The notes under the pieces were generated by a model. That model was not told the DNA's origin and searched no databases. It saw only the letters and a list, made by a program, of their open reading frames with translations. From Cognatishimia sp. SS12 (lineage in GTDB: Bacteria; Pseudomonadota; Alphaproteobacteria; Rhodobacterales; Rhodobacteraceae), in NCBI RefSeq assembly GCF_028369055.1, contig NZ_JAQNCZ010000005.1:281351-345350 (forward strand): a stretch of DNA of 64,000 nt, in the 5' to 3' direction. Position 1 is the first letter of the stretch, and each line of letters opens with the position of its first letter. A program made the translations under genes and the position numbers. Shown here one piece after another: positions 37,456 to 45,881 of the stretch.

Positions 37456-37501
37456 TGCTTGCCACTTTCGCAATGTCATGAAGGGCGATAGGATCGCGCC
37501 A

Positions 37502-37852
37502 ATGACCGATCTCGATAGCAAATTCGCCGCGCTGGCCGATGGGACACGCCGCCAGATCCTCTCGCTGCTCTTAGAGGATGACATGGCCGTCACCGATGTG
37601 GCCGAACCCTTTGACATGTCATTGGCTGCGATTTCCAAACATCTGGCGATCCTGACCCGTGCTGGGCTGATCAGTCAGGAAAAGCGCGGACGGGTGAAAT
37701 GGTGCAAACTGGAACCGGATGCGCTGCGCGACGCCACGGTCTGGATTCAAGGTTTTGGACAGTTTGAACCTGTCAATCTGGATGCCTTTGAACGGTTCTT
37801 GGAAAGTGAGCTGCCCGGCAGTGCGCCGCCAGCAGACGGCGATGCGGCCTGA
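37502..37852 (+). CDS. ArsR-family transcriptional regulator
   Basis: 116 residues: FAALADGTRRQILSLLLEDD, then the winged-helix recognition region FDMSLAAISKHLAILTRAGL and VKWCKLEPDALRD. The single Cys does not form a CxC metal site, so it is more likely a non-metal ArsR (the kind often paired with transporters or SRPBCC proteins). The ATG at 37502 has AGGA eight bases upstream; an ATG at 37478 is possible. It is convergent with the LysR gene. Confidence 0.82.
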   Translation: MTDLDSKFAALADGTRRQILSLLLEDDMAVTDVAEPFDMSLAAISKHLAILTRAGLISQEKRGRVKWCKLEPDALRDATVWIQGFGQFEPVNLDAFERFLESELPGSAPPADGDAA

Positions 37853-37855
37853 CGC

Positions 37856-38749
37856 TCAGGACAGCGCTTCCTCTGCCGACCAACCCTGAGCCCGTTCTTT
37901 CAGGAAGCTCAAAAATGCCTGCACTTTGACCGTGCGATGCAAATCCACATGTGTGACCAGCCAGACATTGCCATGCCACTCGTCTTGAGGTGGCCAAACC
38001 TCTTGCAAGTCCGGCGCGGCCTGCGCGATGCGGCGCGACAGAAAGCCGATGCCTGCCCCTTCGCGCACCGCCAGCTCAAGAGCAACGGTATCAGTGGCGC
38101 GAAATGTGATATTCTCGCGCGGCACAACACCCGCGAGCCAGCGAAAGAATGGGGCGCGGCTGTTTTCATTGTCGGGGCCGACAAAATGATGCTGGTCAAA
38201 ACTTTGCAGACTGTCAGGCACGCCGCGGCGCTCGACATAATCGGTCGAGGCGAATAGGCCGGTTTCCATTGTGACCAGATGCTGCACCACATTGTCAGGT
38301 TCCTGCGGCGCGGCACCGGCGCGGATCGCCACATGCGCCTCGCCATATTCCAAGCGGAACACCCGGTCGTCGGTCAGGTACCGGATGATCAAATCAGGAT
38401 GGCGGGCCTGAAATTCGATCAACACCGGCGTCAGCAGATGGGACATATTGGCCAAAGAGGTGATCACCAGCTCGCCGCTGACATCCGCGCCGCGCCCTTT
38501 GATGCGCCCCTCTAGCTGGCTGAACTGATCGTCCGTCGCCTGCCCGACCCGCATCATATCTTCACCCGCCTCGGTCGGAGTATAGCCGCGCGCATGACGC
38601 TGAAACAGCTTGACGCCAAGCCGCGCCTCAAGCGCGTCAATGTGACGGATGACCGTGGCGTGATGCACCCCCAGAACCTCAGCCGCCCCGCTGACCGTGC
38701 CAAGACGCGCAACCTGAAAGGCCGTGCGCACTTCGTCCCAATTGTTCAT
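37856..38749 (-). CDS. LysR-family transcriptional regulator
   Basis: 297 residues: an N-terminal helix-turn-helix (VARLGTVSGAAEVLGVHHATVIRH, residues about 13-36) and a periplasmic-binding-like effector domain. The ATG at 38749 has GAGG upstream. It is divergent from the azoreductase gene with a 113-base gap holding an inverted repeat, the usual arrangement for a LysR protein controlling its neighbour. The effector may be a quinone or electrophile, given the neighbour (inference). Confidence 0.88.
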   Translation of the reverse strand: MNNWDEVRTAFQVARLGTVSGAAEVLGVHHATVIRHIDALEARLGVKLFQRHARGYTPTEAGEDMMRVGQATDDQFSQLEGRIKGRGADVSGELVITSLANMSHLLTPVLIEFQARHPDLIIRYLTDDRVFRLEYGEAHVAIRAGAAPQEPDNVVQHLVTMETGLFASTDYVERRGVPDSLQSFDQHHFVGPDNENSRAPFFRWLAGVVPRENITFRATDTVALELAVREGAGIGFLSRRIAQAAPDLQEVWPPQDEWHGNVWLVTHVDLHRTVKVQAFLSFLKERAQGWSAEEALS

Positions 38750-38773
38750 GGCCAACCTCACACCCCTTACTGT

Positions 38774-38823
38774 GCATTTTCAAACATTATCGGTTCATTT
38801 TGCGATATTGCGTTTGAATTTGC
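38774..38823. promoter_or_regulatory. Inverted repeat between lysR-type gene and azoR
   Basis: GCATTTTCAAAC (38774-38785) and GTTTGAATTTGC (38812-38823) match as inverted arms at 10 of 12 positions, with perfect inner TTCAAAC/GTTTGAA. The centre-to-centre spacing is about 38 bases, close to four helical turns, suitable for a LysR tetramer. It occupies the divergent promoter region. Confidence 0.55.
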
Positions 38824-38862
38824 AAGTGACCAGATTGCAGACAGACATGAAAGGATACACCG

Positions 38863-39405
38863 ATGACCCATACAGTTCTGCATATTGATGCCTCCCCTCG
38901 CAGCGTTGACTCCGTCTCGCGGGTACATTCCTCTGCGATCGTGCAAAGCCTTGCGCCAAGCGACGTGCTGCGGCGCGACCTGGCCACGCCGCTGCCGTTC
39001 CTGGACGAAACCTGGGTGACGGCGACATTCGTCGCGCCAGAGCAACGCACCGCGACGCAGGCCAAGGCGCTGGAAACCTCCGATGCGTTGGTGCGCGAGG
39101 TCCAGGCGGCCGACACAATTGTGATCGGCACACCGCTTTACAATTTCTCGCTGCCTGCGGTGCTGAAGGCATGGATTGACCAGATCGCCCGCGCCGGCGT
39201 GACGTTTGCCTATACTGAAAACGGCCCCAAAGGCCTGTTGACAGATAAGAAAGTGATTATCGTCATCGCCAGCGGCGGCGTACCCATCGGCTCTGAGGCA
39301 GATTTTGCCTCGCCCTACTTGACATTTGCACTGGGCTTTCTGGGGATCACCGATGTGACAATCCTGGATGCAGAAGCCGCGGCCTCTTTTGCACAGGCGG
39401 CCTAA
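38863..39405 (+). CDS. azoR: FMN-dependent NADH:quinone/azo oxidoreductase
   Basis: A flavodoxin-fold quinone reductase. The 180 residues show HIDASPRSVDSVSRVHS (FMN phosphate loop), GTPLYNFSLPAVLKAWIDQI and ARAGVTFAYTENGPKGLL, all AzoR signatures. It is about 20 residues shorter at the C-terminus than the E. coli enzyme. AAAGGA precedes the ATG. It is divergent from the LysR gene that probably regulates it. Confidence 0.9.
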   Translation: MTHTVLHIDASPRSVDSVSRVHSSAIVQSLAPSDVLRRDLATPLPFLDETWVTATFVAPEQRTATQAKALETSDALVREVQAADTIVIGTPLYNFSLPAVLKAWIDQIARAGVTFAYTENGPKGLLTDKKVIIVIASGGVPIGSEADFASPYLTFALGFLGITDVTILDAEAAASFAQAA

Positions 39406-39428
39406 TCCAAAATTCAAAGCCGCCGGCG

Positions 39429-41513
39429 TCAGCTGGCGGCCTTGACCGCTGCCCCACCTTCCTGCGCGAGAGCTTCCGTGGCCATAGGGATGGTGAAGGA
39501 AAAGACACTGCCTTCCCCCTCGACGCTGCTGACCGAAATCTCACCGCCGTGAAGTTCGACGATTTTCTTGGAAATCGCCATGCCCAGCCCGGTGCCGCCA
39601 GCGCGGCGCGCAGAACTGGAATCGGCCTGCGTGAATTTATCAAACACTGAGGCCAGCAGATGTTGCGGAATACCGCAGCCGGTATCTTTGACGTTGATCC
39701 GCAGAAACGCGCCTTCCTCTTCGGTATAGATGTGAATGCCGCCCTCATCAGTGAACTTAATAGCGTTGCCCACGATATTGATCAGAACCTGGCGCAGGCG
39801 GACCGTGTCGGCGCGGATCAAATCGGGCGCGGCATCAAAGGTCAGCTCCAGCGATTTACCTTCGGCCTTTTGCGCAAAATCCTCGACCAGATCTTCGATC
39901 AGGTCCGCCGCATCAATCGCGGAAAAATCCATATCCATCCGCCCAGCGTCGATCTTGGAGAAATCAAGCACGTCGTTGATCAACGTCAACAGGTGTTTGG
40001 CGGAGCGTTCGACTTTGCCGGCCAGCGTCTTGAGCGACAGCAGCAAAGCGTCGACCTCAACCTTGATATCTTCGACCTCTTCGCCGCGCGCTTCCAACGT
40101 GCCAAACAGCTTTTTGGAGGCGGGCAACAACTCTGGTTTGCACAGAAACGGCGTGCCGCCCAATACAACAGTCAAAGGCGTGCGCAATTCGTGGCTCATG
40201 ACGTCAAGGAAATCTGACTTGGCCTGATTGGCGCGCTCGGCCTCTTCGCGGGCATTTTTCAACTCGGTGATATCCACCCGAAAGCCTACGATTCCCCCAT
40301 CCGGCGTGCGCGCCTCGGAAATTTTCAGCCAGCGCCCGTCATCCAACTGCTGCTCAATCGAGCGATTGGCGCGCTGGTGGTCTTGCAGGCGTTGGGACAA
40401 AAACTCCTGCTCGCGCCCGATGGCCTCGGCGTATTGGCCGCGCTCAATACCAACGCGGATGATGTCGGCAAAGCGCGCACCCGGCACCATGAGATCCGCT
40501 GAAAGCGTATAAAGTTCTTTGTATTTGTCATTGCAGGTGATCAGGCGATCATCCGCATCATAAAGCGCAAAGCCGTCGTCGATACTGTTGATCGCGTTTT
40601 CCAAAATCGCAATCGCACGGGCGCGCTGTTGGATCAAGCGGATCGCCCCGGCCACCAATAGGCTGAGCGCAATGGCAACGCCAAAAAAGGTCAATCGCAA
40701 TTTCAACAAGAAACCGGGGGTGGTTTGCCATCCGCCATTTGGTACCGCCGCGGCCCACCAGGACCCATAGGGCAGCTTCACCTGACTGGTAATCGGGTCC
40801 CCGGCAAAAATGCGCGGCTCACCAATAACCACATCGCCAACCGCGCCAAGCGAATCTTTGCCCCGGATCGCAATCTGGAAATTCGCGTCATACACCCCAG
40901 CATGTTCCAACAGGAAATCCAGGTTGATAACAAGCGAAACAATACCCCAGACATCCTCTGCGCCTGTCACAGGGTCTTCGATATGTACGCTTTTGCGCGC
41001 AATCAAACCCCGGCCGCCTTGAATGAGGTTCACCGGCCCCGCGACAATGACATCTTCCGCTTCCGCCGCCCGGCGCGCGGCCTCATACTGGGCGGGAAGG
41101 TCGCGGTAATTCAGGCCGACAACCGCCTCGTTGCCTTTCAGAGGAAAAACATGGCGCACAACAAGATCGGGCGCGATGGCCACGGCCAGAAATTCTTGTT
41201 CACCTGCTTCATGGCTGTGGTCATTCAGGAACTTTTCGGCAATATCCGCAAACCGCTCCGCAGACATATCCGGCTCCAGCGAAGTGAGCGAAGCGATGCT
41301 GGTCGCAACGTCAGCGCCATGCGCAATCCCGGCCTCCAATTCCCGTACCAGATGGTCCAGCTCTTGTTGCAAGCGCACACGGGCCAAAGCGTCTTCGTTC
41401 TCTAGGCTTTCTTTCTCGTAAAACAGCCAAACACCGAGCGTCAGGGCGCAGGCCACAAAAATAGAAAGCCCGTAAACTCCAAGCCAAAATACCCTGTGGT
41501 TTCTGCTGCCCAT
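39429..41513 (-). CDS. CHASE- and PAS-domain sensor histidine kinase
   Basis: 694 residues in the inner membrane: TM1 (about 8-31), a periplasmic CHASE domain (about 35-265), TM2 (about 276-296), a PAS domain (300-420), HisKA with His441 in SHELRTPL, and HATPase with N583, DTGCGIP (610-616) and GGTGLGMA (639-646). The HisKA hairpin is about 20 residues longer than usual, between GGTPFL and SAKHLL. There is no receiver domain and no adjacent response regulator, so it is an orphan. The signal is unknown. Confidence 0.88.
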   Translation of the reverse strand: MGSRNHRVFWLGVYGLSIFVACALTLGVWLFYEKESLENEDALARVRLQQELDHLVRELEAGIAHGADVATSIASLTSLEPDMSAERFADIAEKFLNDHSHEAGEQEFLAVAIAPDLVVRHVFPLKGNEAVVGLNYRDLPAQYEAARRAAEAEDVIVAGPVNLIQGGRGLIARKSVHIEDPVTGAEDVWGIVSLVINLDFLLEHAGVYDANFQIAIRGKDSLGAVGDVVIGEPRIFAGDPITSQVKLPYGSWWAAAVPNGGWQTTPGFLLKLRLTFFGVAIALSLLVAGAIRLIQQRARAIAILENAINSIDDGFALYDADDRLITCNDKYKELYTLSADLMVPGARFADIIRVGIERGQYAEAIGREQEFLSQRLQDHQRANRSIEQQLDDGRWLKISEARTPDGGIVGFRVDITELKNAREEAERANQAKSDFLDVMSHELRTPLTVVLGGTPFLCKPELLPASKKLFGTLEARGEEVEDIKVEVDALLLSLKTLAGKVERSAKHLLTLINDVLDFSKIDAGRMDMDFSAIDAADLIEDLVEDFAQKAEGKSLELTFDAAPDLIRADTVRLRQVLINIVGNAIKFTDEGGIHIYTEEEGAFLRINVKDTGCGIPQHLLASVFDKFTQADSSSARRAGGTGLGMAISKKIVELHGGEISVSSVEGEGSVFSFTIPMATEALAQEGGAAVKAAS

Positions 41514-41897
41514 TCAGTCTTTCCAACTTGGCGCGGTGATGTCGCACCACGCGCGATGCATTTTTTATACTTTTACCGCACGCAAAACGGGCGTTTGTCA
41601 ACCTTTCGGGGAACTCACTAGGGTGCAGCAGCGCTCTGCGGGTGCCTCTGTAAAGGCGATCGCAGCGGTTTCTTTGGCGCAAAAATCAACGCGACAAACT
41701 TGACTCTGGCCTTCAGGCGCTGTAACCGCTGCCCAATTCCGGGAGTCCAATAGCTTCCGGTCCCTTGGCCACAGGCCGGGATCGCCCCCCGTCAGCGAGT
41801 TTCGCCCACGGGGGCTGTTCTGCGTTTGGGTCGCACTTGTGCGGATCATGCCTATCTATGGTCCATATGGAAACGGACAAAGTAGGAGCCGAAAGCG
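41514..41897. other. 384-base gap before ffh
   Basis: Several short open frames here lack ribosome-binding sites and family features. I find no tRNA, no hairpin with a T run, and no SRP RNA: the conserved GGTCCGGAAGG-type loop is absent. The ffh promoter should lie here; TTGACT near 41700 is a possible -35 without a convincing -10 at normal spacing. AGGAG at about 41884 is the ffh ribosome-binding site. Confidence 0.5.
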
Positions 41898-43415
41898 ATG
41901 TTTGAAAATCTGAGCGAACGCCTTTCCGGTGTCTTTGACCGGCTGACCAAACAGGGTGCGCTGTCTGAGGATGATGTGAAAACCGCGCTGCGCGAAGTGC
42001 GTGTTGCCCTGCTTGAGGCGGACGTCTCGCTGCCGGTTGCGCGTGATTTCGTCAAAGCCGTTCAGGACAAGGCGACCGGTCAATCCGTCACCAAATCGGT
42101 CACACCGGGCCAGCAGGTCGTTAAGATCGTGCATGACGAGCTGCAGCATGTGCTGGCCGGCGACGAAGACACCCCCGGCGCGCTGAAAATCGACAATGCG
42201 CCCGCCCCGATCCTGATGGTCGGCTTGCAGGGCTCTGGTAAGACCACCACCACCGGTAAGCTGGCCAAGCGCCTGAAAGAGAAAGACGGCAAGCGCGTCC
42301 TGATGGCCTCGCTTGATATCTATCGCCCGGCCGCGATGCAGCAGTTGGAAATTCTGGGCGCGCAGATCGGCGTGGATACCCTGCCCATCGTGGCCGGTGA
42401 AACCGCGGTGCAGATCGCCAAGCGCGCCAAACAACAAGCCACTTTGGGTGGCTATGACGTCTACATGCTGGATACGGCGGGCCGCCTGCAGATCGACCAG
42501 ACTCTGATGCAAGAGGTCGAGGATGTGCGCGACGCGGTCAACCCGCGCGAAACCTTGCTTGTGGTTGATGGTCTGACCGGTCAGGTCGCCGTCGAAGTCG
42601 CCGAAGAGTTTGACGGCAAGATCGGCATTTCCGGCGTTGTGCTGACCCGGATGGACGGTGATGGCCGTGGCGGTGCGGCCCTGTCGATGCGGGCTGTGAC
42701 CGGCAAACCGATTAAATTCGTCGGTCTTGGCGAAAAGATGGACGCGCTGGAAACCTTTGAACCCGACCGGATTGCTGGCCGTATTCTGGGTATGGGCGAC
42801 ATTGTTGCGCTGGTTGAAAAAGCACAGGAAACCATCGAGGCTGAGCAAGCCGAACGCATGATGAAGCGCTTCCAAAAGGGCCGCTTCAACATGAATGACC
42901 TGAAAATGCAGCTTGAGCAAATGATCAAGATGGGCGGCATGGAAGGCGTGATGGGCATGATGCCCGGCATGGCCAAGATGAAAAACCAAGCCGCCGCCGC
43001 TGGCATGGACGACAAAGTCCTGAAGCAGCAGATCGCGCTGATTCAGTCGATGACCAAGAAAGAACGCGCCAACCCACAGATCCTGCAAGCCAGTCGCAAA
43101 AAACGGATTGCCAAAGGCGCAGGCATGGAAGTGTCTGACCTGAACAAGCTGCTGAAAATGCAGCGCCAGATGGCCGACATGATGAAGAAGATGGGCAAAA
43201 TGGGCAAAGGCGGCATGCTGAAACAAGCCATGAAAGGCATGTTCGGCAAGGGCGGCATGCCCGATATGCCCGCCGGCATGGACCCAAGCCAAATGGACCC
43301 CAAAGCGCTGGAAGCCGCCGCCAAGCAATTGGGCGGCAAAGGTATGGCTGGATTGCCTGGTCTTGGCGGCGGTGGCCTGCCCCCCGGCCTTTCTGGCTTT
43401 GGAAAGAAAAAATAA
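41898..43415 (+). CDS. ffh: Signal recognition particle protein Ffh
   Basis: The SRP GTPase binds signal sequences and 4.5S RNA. The 505 residues have the N domain, G1 GLQGSGKTTT (109-118), DTAGR (192-196), the TRMDGDGRGGAAL motif and a methionine-rich M domain (about 300-450), followed by a Gly/Met-rich tail. It leads directly into an acetyltransferase and chorismate mutase gene. Confidence 0.97.
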   Translation: MFENLSERLSGVFDRLTKQGALSEDDVKTALREVRVALLEADVSLPVARDFVKAVQDKATGQSVTKSVTPGQQVVKIVHDELQHVLAGDEDTPGALKIDNAPAPILMVGLQGSGKTTTTGKLAKRLKEKDGKRVLMASLDIYRPAAMQQLEILGAQIGVDTLPIVAGETAVQIAKRAKQQATLGGYDVYMLDTAGRLQIDQTLMQEVEDVRDAVNPRETLLVVDGLTGQVAVEVAEEFDGKIGISGVVLTRMDGDGRGGAALSMRAVTGKPIKFVGLGEKMDALETFEPDRIAGRILGMGDIVALVEKAQETIEAEQAERMMKRFQKGRFNMNDLKMQLEQMIKMGGMEGVMGMMPGMAKMKNQAAAAGMDDKVLKQQIALIQSMTKKERANPQILQASRKKRIAKGAGMEVSDLNKLLKMQRQMADMMKKMGKMGKGGMLKQAMKGMFGKGGMPDMPAGMDPSQMDPKALEAAAKQLGGKGMAGLPGLGGGGLPPGLSGFGKKK

Positions 43416-43940
43416 GTGACCGACGCGCCGATCATAACGACGGATCGCTTGATCCTGCGCATGCCTGCGGCGCGCGACCTTGAGGCTGTGGTCGCGTTCT
43501 TTCAGTCTGAACGCGCGGAATACATTGGCGGGCCTTACTCGTTGGGGCAGGCATGGCGTCAGTTCGCGGCCGAAGTCGGCCATTGGGATCTGCTGGGCTA
43601 CGGCATGTGGGCCGTGACCACCAAGGACAATGACAGCATTATCGGCCTGATTGGCCCTTGGACACCCGCCGATTGGCCGGAAACTGAAATTGGTTGGTTC
43701 ATGCTCGGCGGGCACGAAGGCAAGGGCTATGCTTTTGAAGCCGCGCAGGCCGCCCTGCGTCACGCCTTTGAAGTGCTCGATTGGGACACCGCCGTGAGTT
43801 ACATCGACCATGGCAATGCGCGTTCCATCGCGCTGGCGGAACGTCTGGGTGCGGTGGTTGATCCCAATGCAGCCCAACCCAAACCAGACGCCCCTTGCCT
43901 TGTTTATCGCCACACCAACCCAGCTGAGGCCACATTATGA
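43416..43940 (+). CDS. GNAT-family acetyltransferase (RimJ/RimL type)
   Basis: 174 residues beginning at a GTG that directly follows the ffh stop. TDRLILRMPAARDLEAVVAF, EIGWFMLGGHEGKGYAFEAA and SYIDHGNARSIALAERLGAV are the motifs of RimJ/RimL-like enzymes, which acetylate protein N-termini or small amines. It is coupled to chorismate mutase by an ATGA overlap. The substrate is unknown, although the ribosomal neighbours make a ribosomal protein plausible. Confidence 0.82.
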   Translation: MTDAPIITTDRLILRMPAARDLEAVVAFFQSERAEYIGGPYSLGQAWRQFAAEVGHWDLLGYGMWAVTTKDNDSIIGLIGPWTPADWPETEIGWFMLGGHEGKGYAFEAAQAALRHAFEVLDWDTAVSYIDHGNARSIALAERLGAVVDPNAAQPKPDAPCLVYRHTNPAEATL

Positions 43941-44233
43941 CCGACGCCATCAACCGCGCAGCCGAGCTGCTGAAAGAGCATCGCGAAAGCATCGATCGTT
44001 TGGATGCCATCCTGGTCTATACGCTGGGGGAACGTTTCAAACACACGCAGGCGGTTGGCCGGCTGAAAGCAGACCATGATTTGCCGCCCTCTGACCCGGC
44101 CCGCGAGGCCAAACAGATTGCACGCCTAGAAGATCTGGCAAACCGGGCCCACCTGGACCCCGATTTTGCCAAGGCTTTTCTGAATTTCATCATTCAGGAA
44201 GTCATCCGACATCACAAGAAACACCAGGAATAA
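43937..44233 (+). CDS. Chorismate mutase (AroQ class)
   Basis: A 98-residue helical protein, the usual size for a monofunctional AroQ enzyme converting chorismate to prephenate for Phe and Tyr synthesis. [19 protein letters not shown] supplies the N-terminal helix with the active-site Arg, [11 protein letters not shown] follows, and the last helix has [17 protein letters not shown]. It overlaps the acetyltransferase by four bases and lies 41 bases before rpsP. Confidence 0.85.
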   Translation: MTDAINRAAELLKEHRESIDRLDAILVYTLGERFKHTQAVGRLKADHDLPPSDPAREAKQIARLEDLANRAHLDPDFAKAFLNFIIQEVIRHHKKHQE

Positions 44234-44274
44234 CAGGGGCCTTCCCTGCTCAAGCCATTATAGGAGAAAACACC

Positions 44275-44661
44275 ATGGCCATGAAAATTCGTCTCGCCCG
44301 CGGCGGTTCTAAAAAGCGTCCTTTCTATCGCATCGTTGCTGCGGATTCCCGCATGCCACGCGATGGTCGCTTCATCGAAAAGCTGGGCACCTACAACCCG
44401 CTGCTGCCAAAAGACAGCGAAGAGCGCGTGAAAATGGACATCGAGCGCGTTCAGTACTGGATCGGTGAAGGTGCACAGGTCACTGACCGTGTGTCCCGCT
44501 TCCTGGAAGCCGCTGGCATCGTTGAGAAAAAAGAGCGCAACAACCCTAAGAAAGCGGTTCCAGGCAAAAAAGCCCAAGAGCGCGCAGAAGAAAAAGCAGC
44601 CAAAGCGGCGGAAGCTGCCGAAGCAGCTGCTGCGCCTGCAGAAGACGCAGCCGCAGAATAA
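44275..44661 (+). CDS. rpsP: 30S ribosomal protein S16
   Basis: 128 residues. [20 protein letters not shown] and [16 protein letters not shown] define S16. From about residue 85 there is a Lys/Ala/Glu-rich tail ([18 protein letters not shown], then an Ala-rich end) absent from E. coli S16 but common in this bacterial group. TAGGAG precedes the ATG. It starts the rpsP-bluB-rimM-trmD series. Confidence 0.97.
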   Translation: MAMKIRLARGGSKKRPFYRIVAADSRMPRDGRFIEKLGTYNPLLPKDSEERVKMDIERVQYWIGEGAQVTDRVSRFLEAAGIVEKKERNNPKKAVPGKKAQERAEEKAAKAAEAAEAAAAPAEDAAAE

Positions 44662-44678
44662 GGCGGCGCGTTTCTGGA

Positions 44679-45308
44679 ATGGAGGCCTTCGCCCAATCTT
44701 TCCAGGACGAGCTTGCACGGCTGATGCGGTGGCGGCGGGATGTCCGCCGCTTCCGCACCGATCCCGTGGACGAGGCACTCTTGCAAGAGTGCCTCGATGC
44801 TTTCCTCCTCGCTCCGTCGGTGGGGCTCTCGGAACCCTGGCGGGTCCTCCGCGTGGAAAGCGACGCTGCCCGCACAGCAGCCTATGAGAATTTCAAAACC
44901 GCAAACAGCGCCGCCTTGGCCGGCTATGATGGTGACAAGGCCAAGCTTTATGCCGGGTTGAAACTGTCGGGCATGGCCGAAAGCCCTGTGCAGCTTGCGA
45001 TCTATTGCGACGACGAAACGGCCAAAGGGGCCGGGCTGGGCGCTGGCACCATGCCGGAAATGCGCCGCTATTCGGTTGTTGGGGCCATTAACCTTTTTTG
45101 GCTGACCGCCCGCGCCAAAGGGCTGGGGGTTGGCTGGGTCTCGATCCTTGATCCGGTCAAGTTAAACGCAGACCTGCGCGCGCCGGATGGTTGGTCACTT
45201 GTGGCCTATCTTTGTGTGGGCTGGCCGGAAACCGTCTCCAAAACGCCCGAACTTGAACAAATCGGCTGGGAAGACCGCCGCCCGCATTTGCCAACCGAGC
45301 GCCGCTGA
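44679..45308 (+). CDS. bluB: 5,6-dimethylbenzimidazole synthase
   Basis: BluB breaks reduced FMN to form dimethylbenzimidazole, the lower ligand of vitamin B12. The 209-residue nitroreductase-fold protein has MRWRRDVRRFRTDPVDE, LAPSVGLSEPWRVLRVES and GLGVGWVSILDP, all BluB features. It starts 17 bases after the rpsP stop and lies within the ribosomal operon rpsP-rimM-trmD, whereas cobC-cobD are 20 kb away. The start of its reading frame contains a 26-bp palindrome. Confidence 0.9.
   Translation: MEAFAQSFQDELARLMRWRRDVRRFRTDPVDEALLQECLDAFLLAPSVGLSEPWRVLRVESDAARTAAYENFKTANSAALAGYDGDKAKLYAGLKLSGMAESPVQLAIYCDDETAKGAGLGAGTMPEMRRYSVVGAINLFWLTARAKGLGVGWVSILDPVKLNADLRAPDGWSLVAYLCVGWPETVSKTPELEQIGWEDRRPHLPTERR
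44771..44796. repeat. 26-bp perfect palindrome inside bluB
   Basis: The 13 bases CGAGGCACTCTTG (44771-44783) are followed at once by their exact reverse complement (44784-44796) with no spacer. It lies 92 bases into bluB, encoding EALLQECLD-like residues. Such perfect symmetry in coding sequence is unusual; it could be a binding site, a strong mRNA hairpin or chance. Confidence 0.75.
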
Positions 45309-45374
45309 GCCTTGCCTAAGCAGGCGAATTCCGCCAAAAGCAACCCACGTTTATCTGCCCCGAAAGGACATAGC

Positions 45375-45881
45375 ATGACGGAAATGATCTGTGTCGGAGC
45401 CATCGCTGGCGCGTTCGGGGTGCGCGGCGAAGTGCGCTTGAAAAGCTTCACCGCCGAGGCGGAGGCGATTGCCGATTACGCGCCGCTTACCACCGAAGAT
45501 GGCAGCCGCGAGTTTGACATCGTGCTGACGCGCGCCATCAAAAACGGCATCGCCGCGCGCCTCTCTGGTGTCATCACCAAAGAGGACGCCGATGCGCTGA
45601 AGGGTGTGCAGCTTTATGCCCCGCGCGACCGCCTGCCAGAATTGCCGGAAGATGAATTTTACCACACCGACCTGATCGGTCTTGAGGTGCGCGACACCGG
45701 CGGCACCGTGCTCGGCCGCGTCAAATCGGTGCAGAACAATGGCGCAGAAGATATGCTTGAAGTGCATGGTCCGGGGTTGAAGAACACTGTGCTGCTGACG
45801 TTTTCCAAATCAGTTGTTCCAACCGTCGATCTGGCCACGGGCCGCATCGTCGCCGACCCGCCAGATGGGCTGTTTGAGTGA
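45375..45881 (+). CDS. rimM: Ribosome maturation factor RimM
   Basis: RimM assists 16S rRNA 3'-domain processing and binds S19. The 168 residues start [20 protein letters not shown], with a PRC-barrel C-terminal domain ([20 protein letters not shown]). The ATG at 45375 has AAAGGA upstream. The stop overlaps the trmD GTG. Confidence 0.95.
   Translation: MTEMICVGAIAGAFGVRGEVRLKSFTAEAEAIADYAPLTTEDGSREFDIVLTRAIKNGIAARLSGVITKEDADALKGVQLYAPRDRLPELPEDEFYHTDLIGLEVRDTGGTVLGRVKSVQNNGAEDMLEVHGPGLKNTVLLTFSKSVVPTVDLATGRIVADPPDGLFE

Noticed and set aside
41598..41849. 83-codon minus-strand open frame in the gap before ffh
   Set aside because: Composition is not protein-like, no ribosome-binding site and no recognisable domain.
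41514..41897. Search for the SRP RNA gene next to ffh
   Set aside because: The conserved GGAAGCAGC-type apical sequence and long hairpin are absent; the RNA must be elsewhere.
41856..43913. Very long open frame on the minus strand opposite ffh and its neighbour
   Set aside because: It mirrors codon bias of ffh; it is His/Gln-rich, has no domain or ribosome-binding site, and ffh on the other strand is certain.
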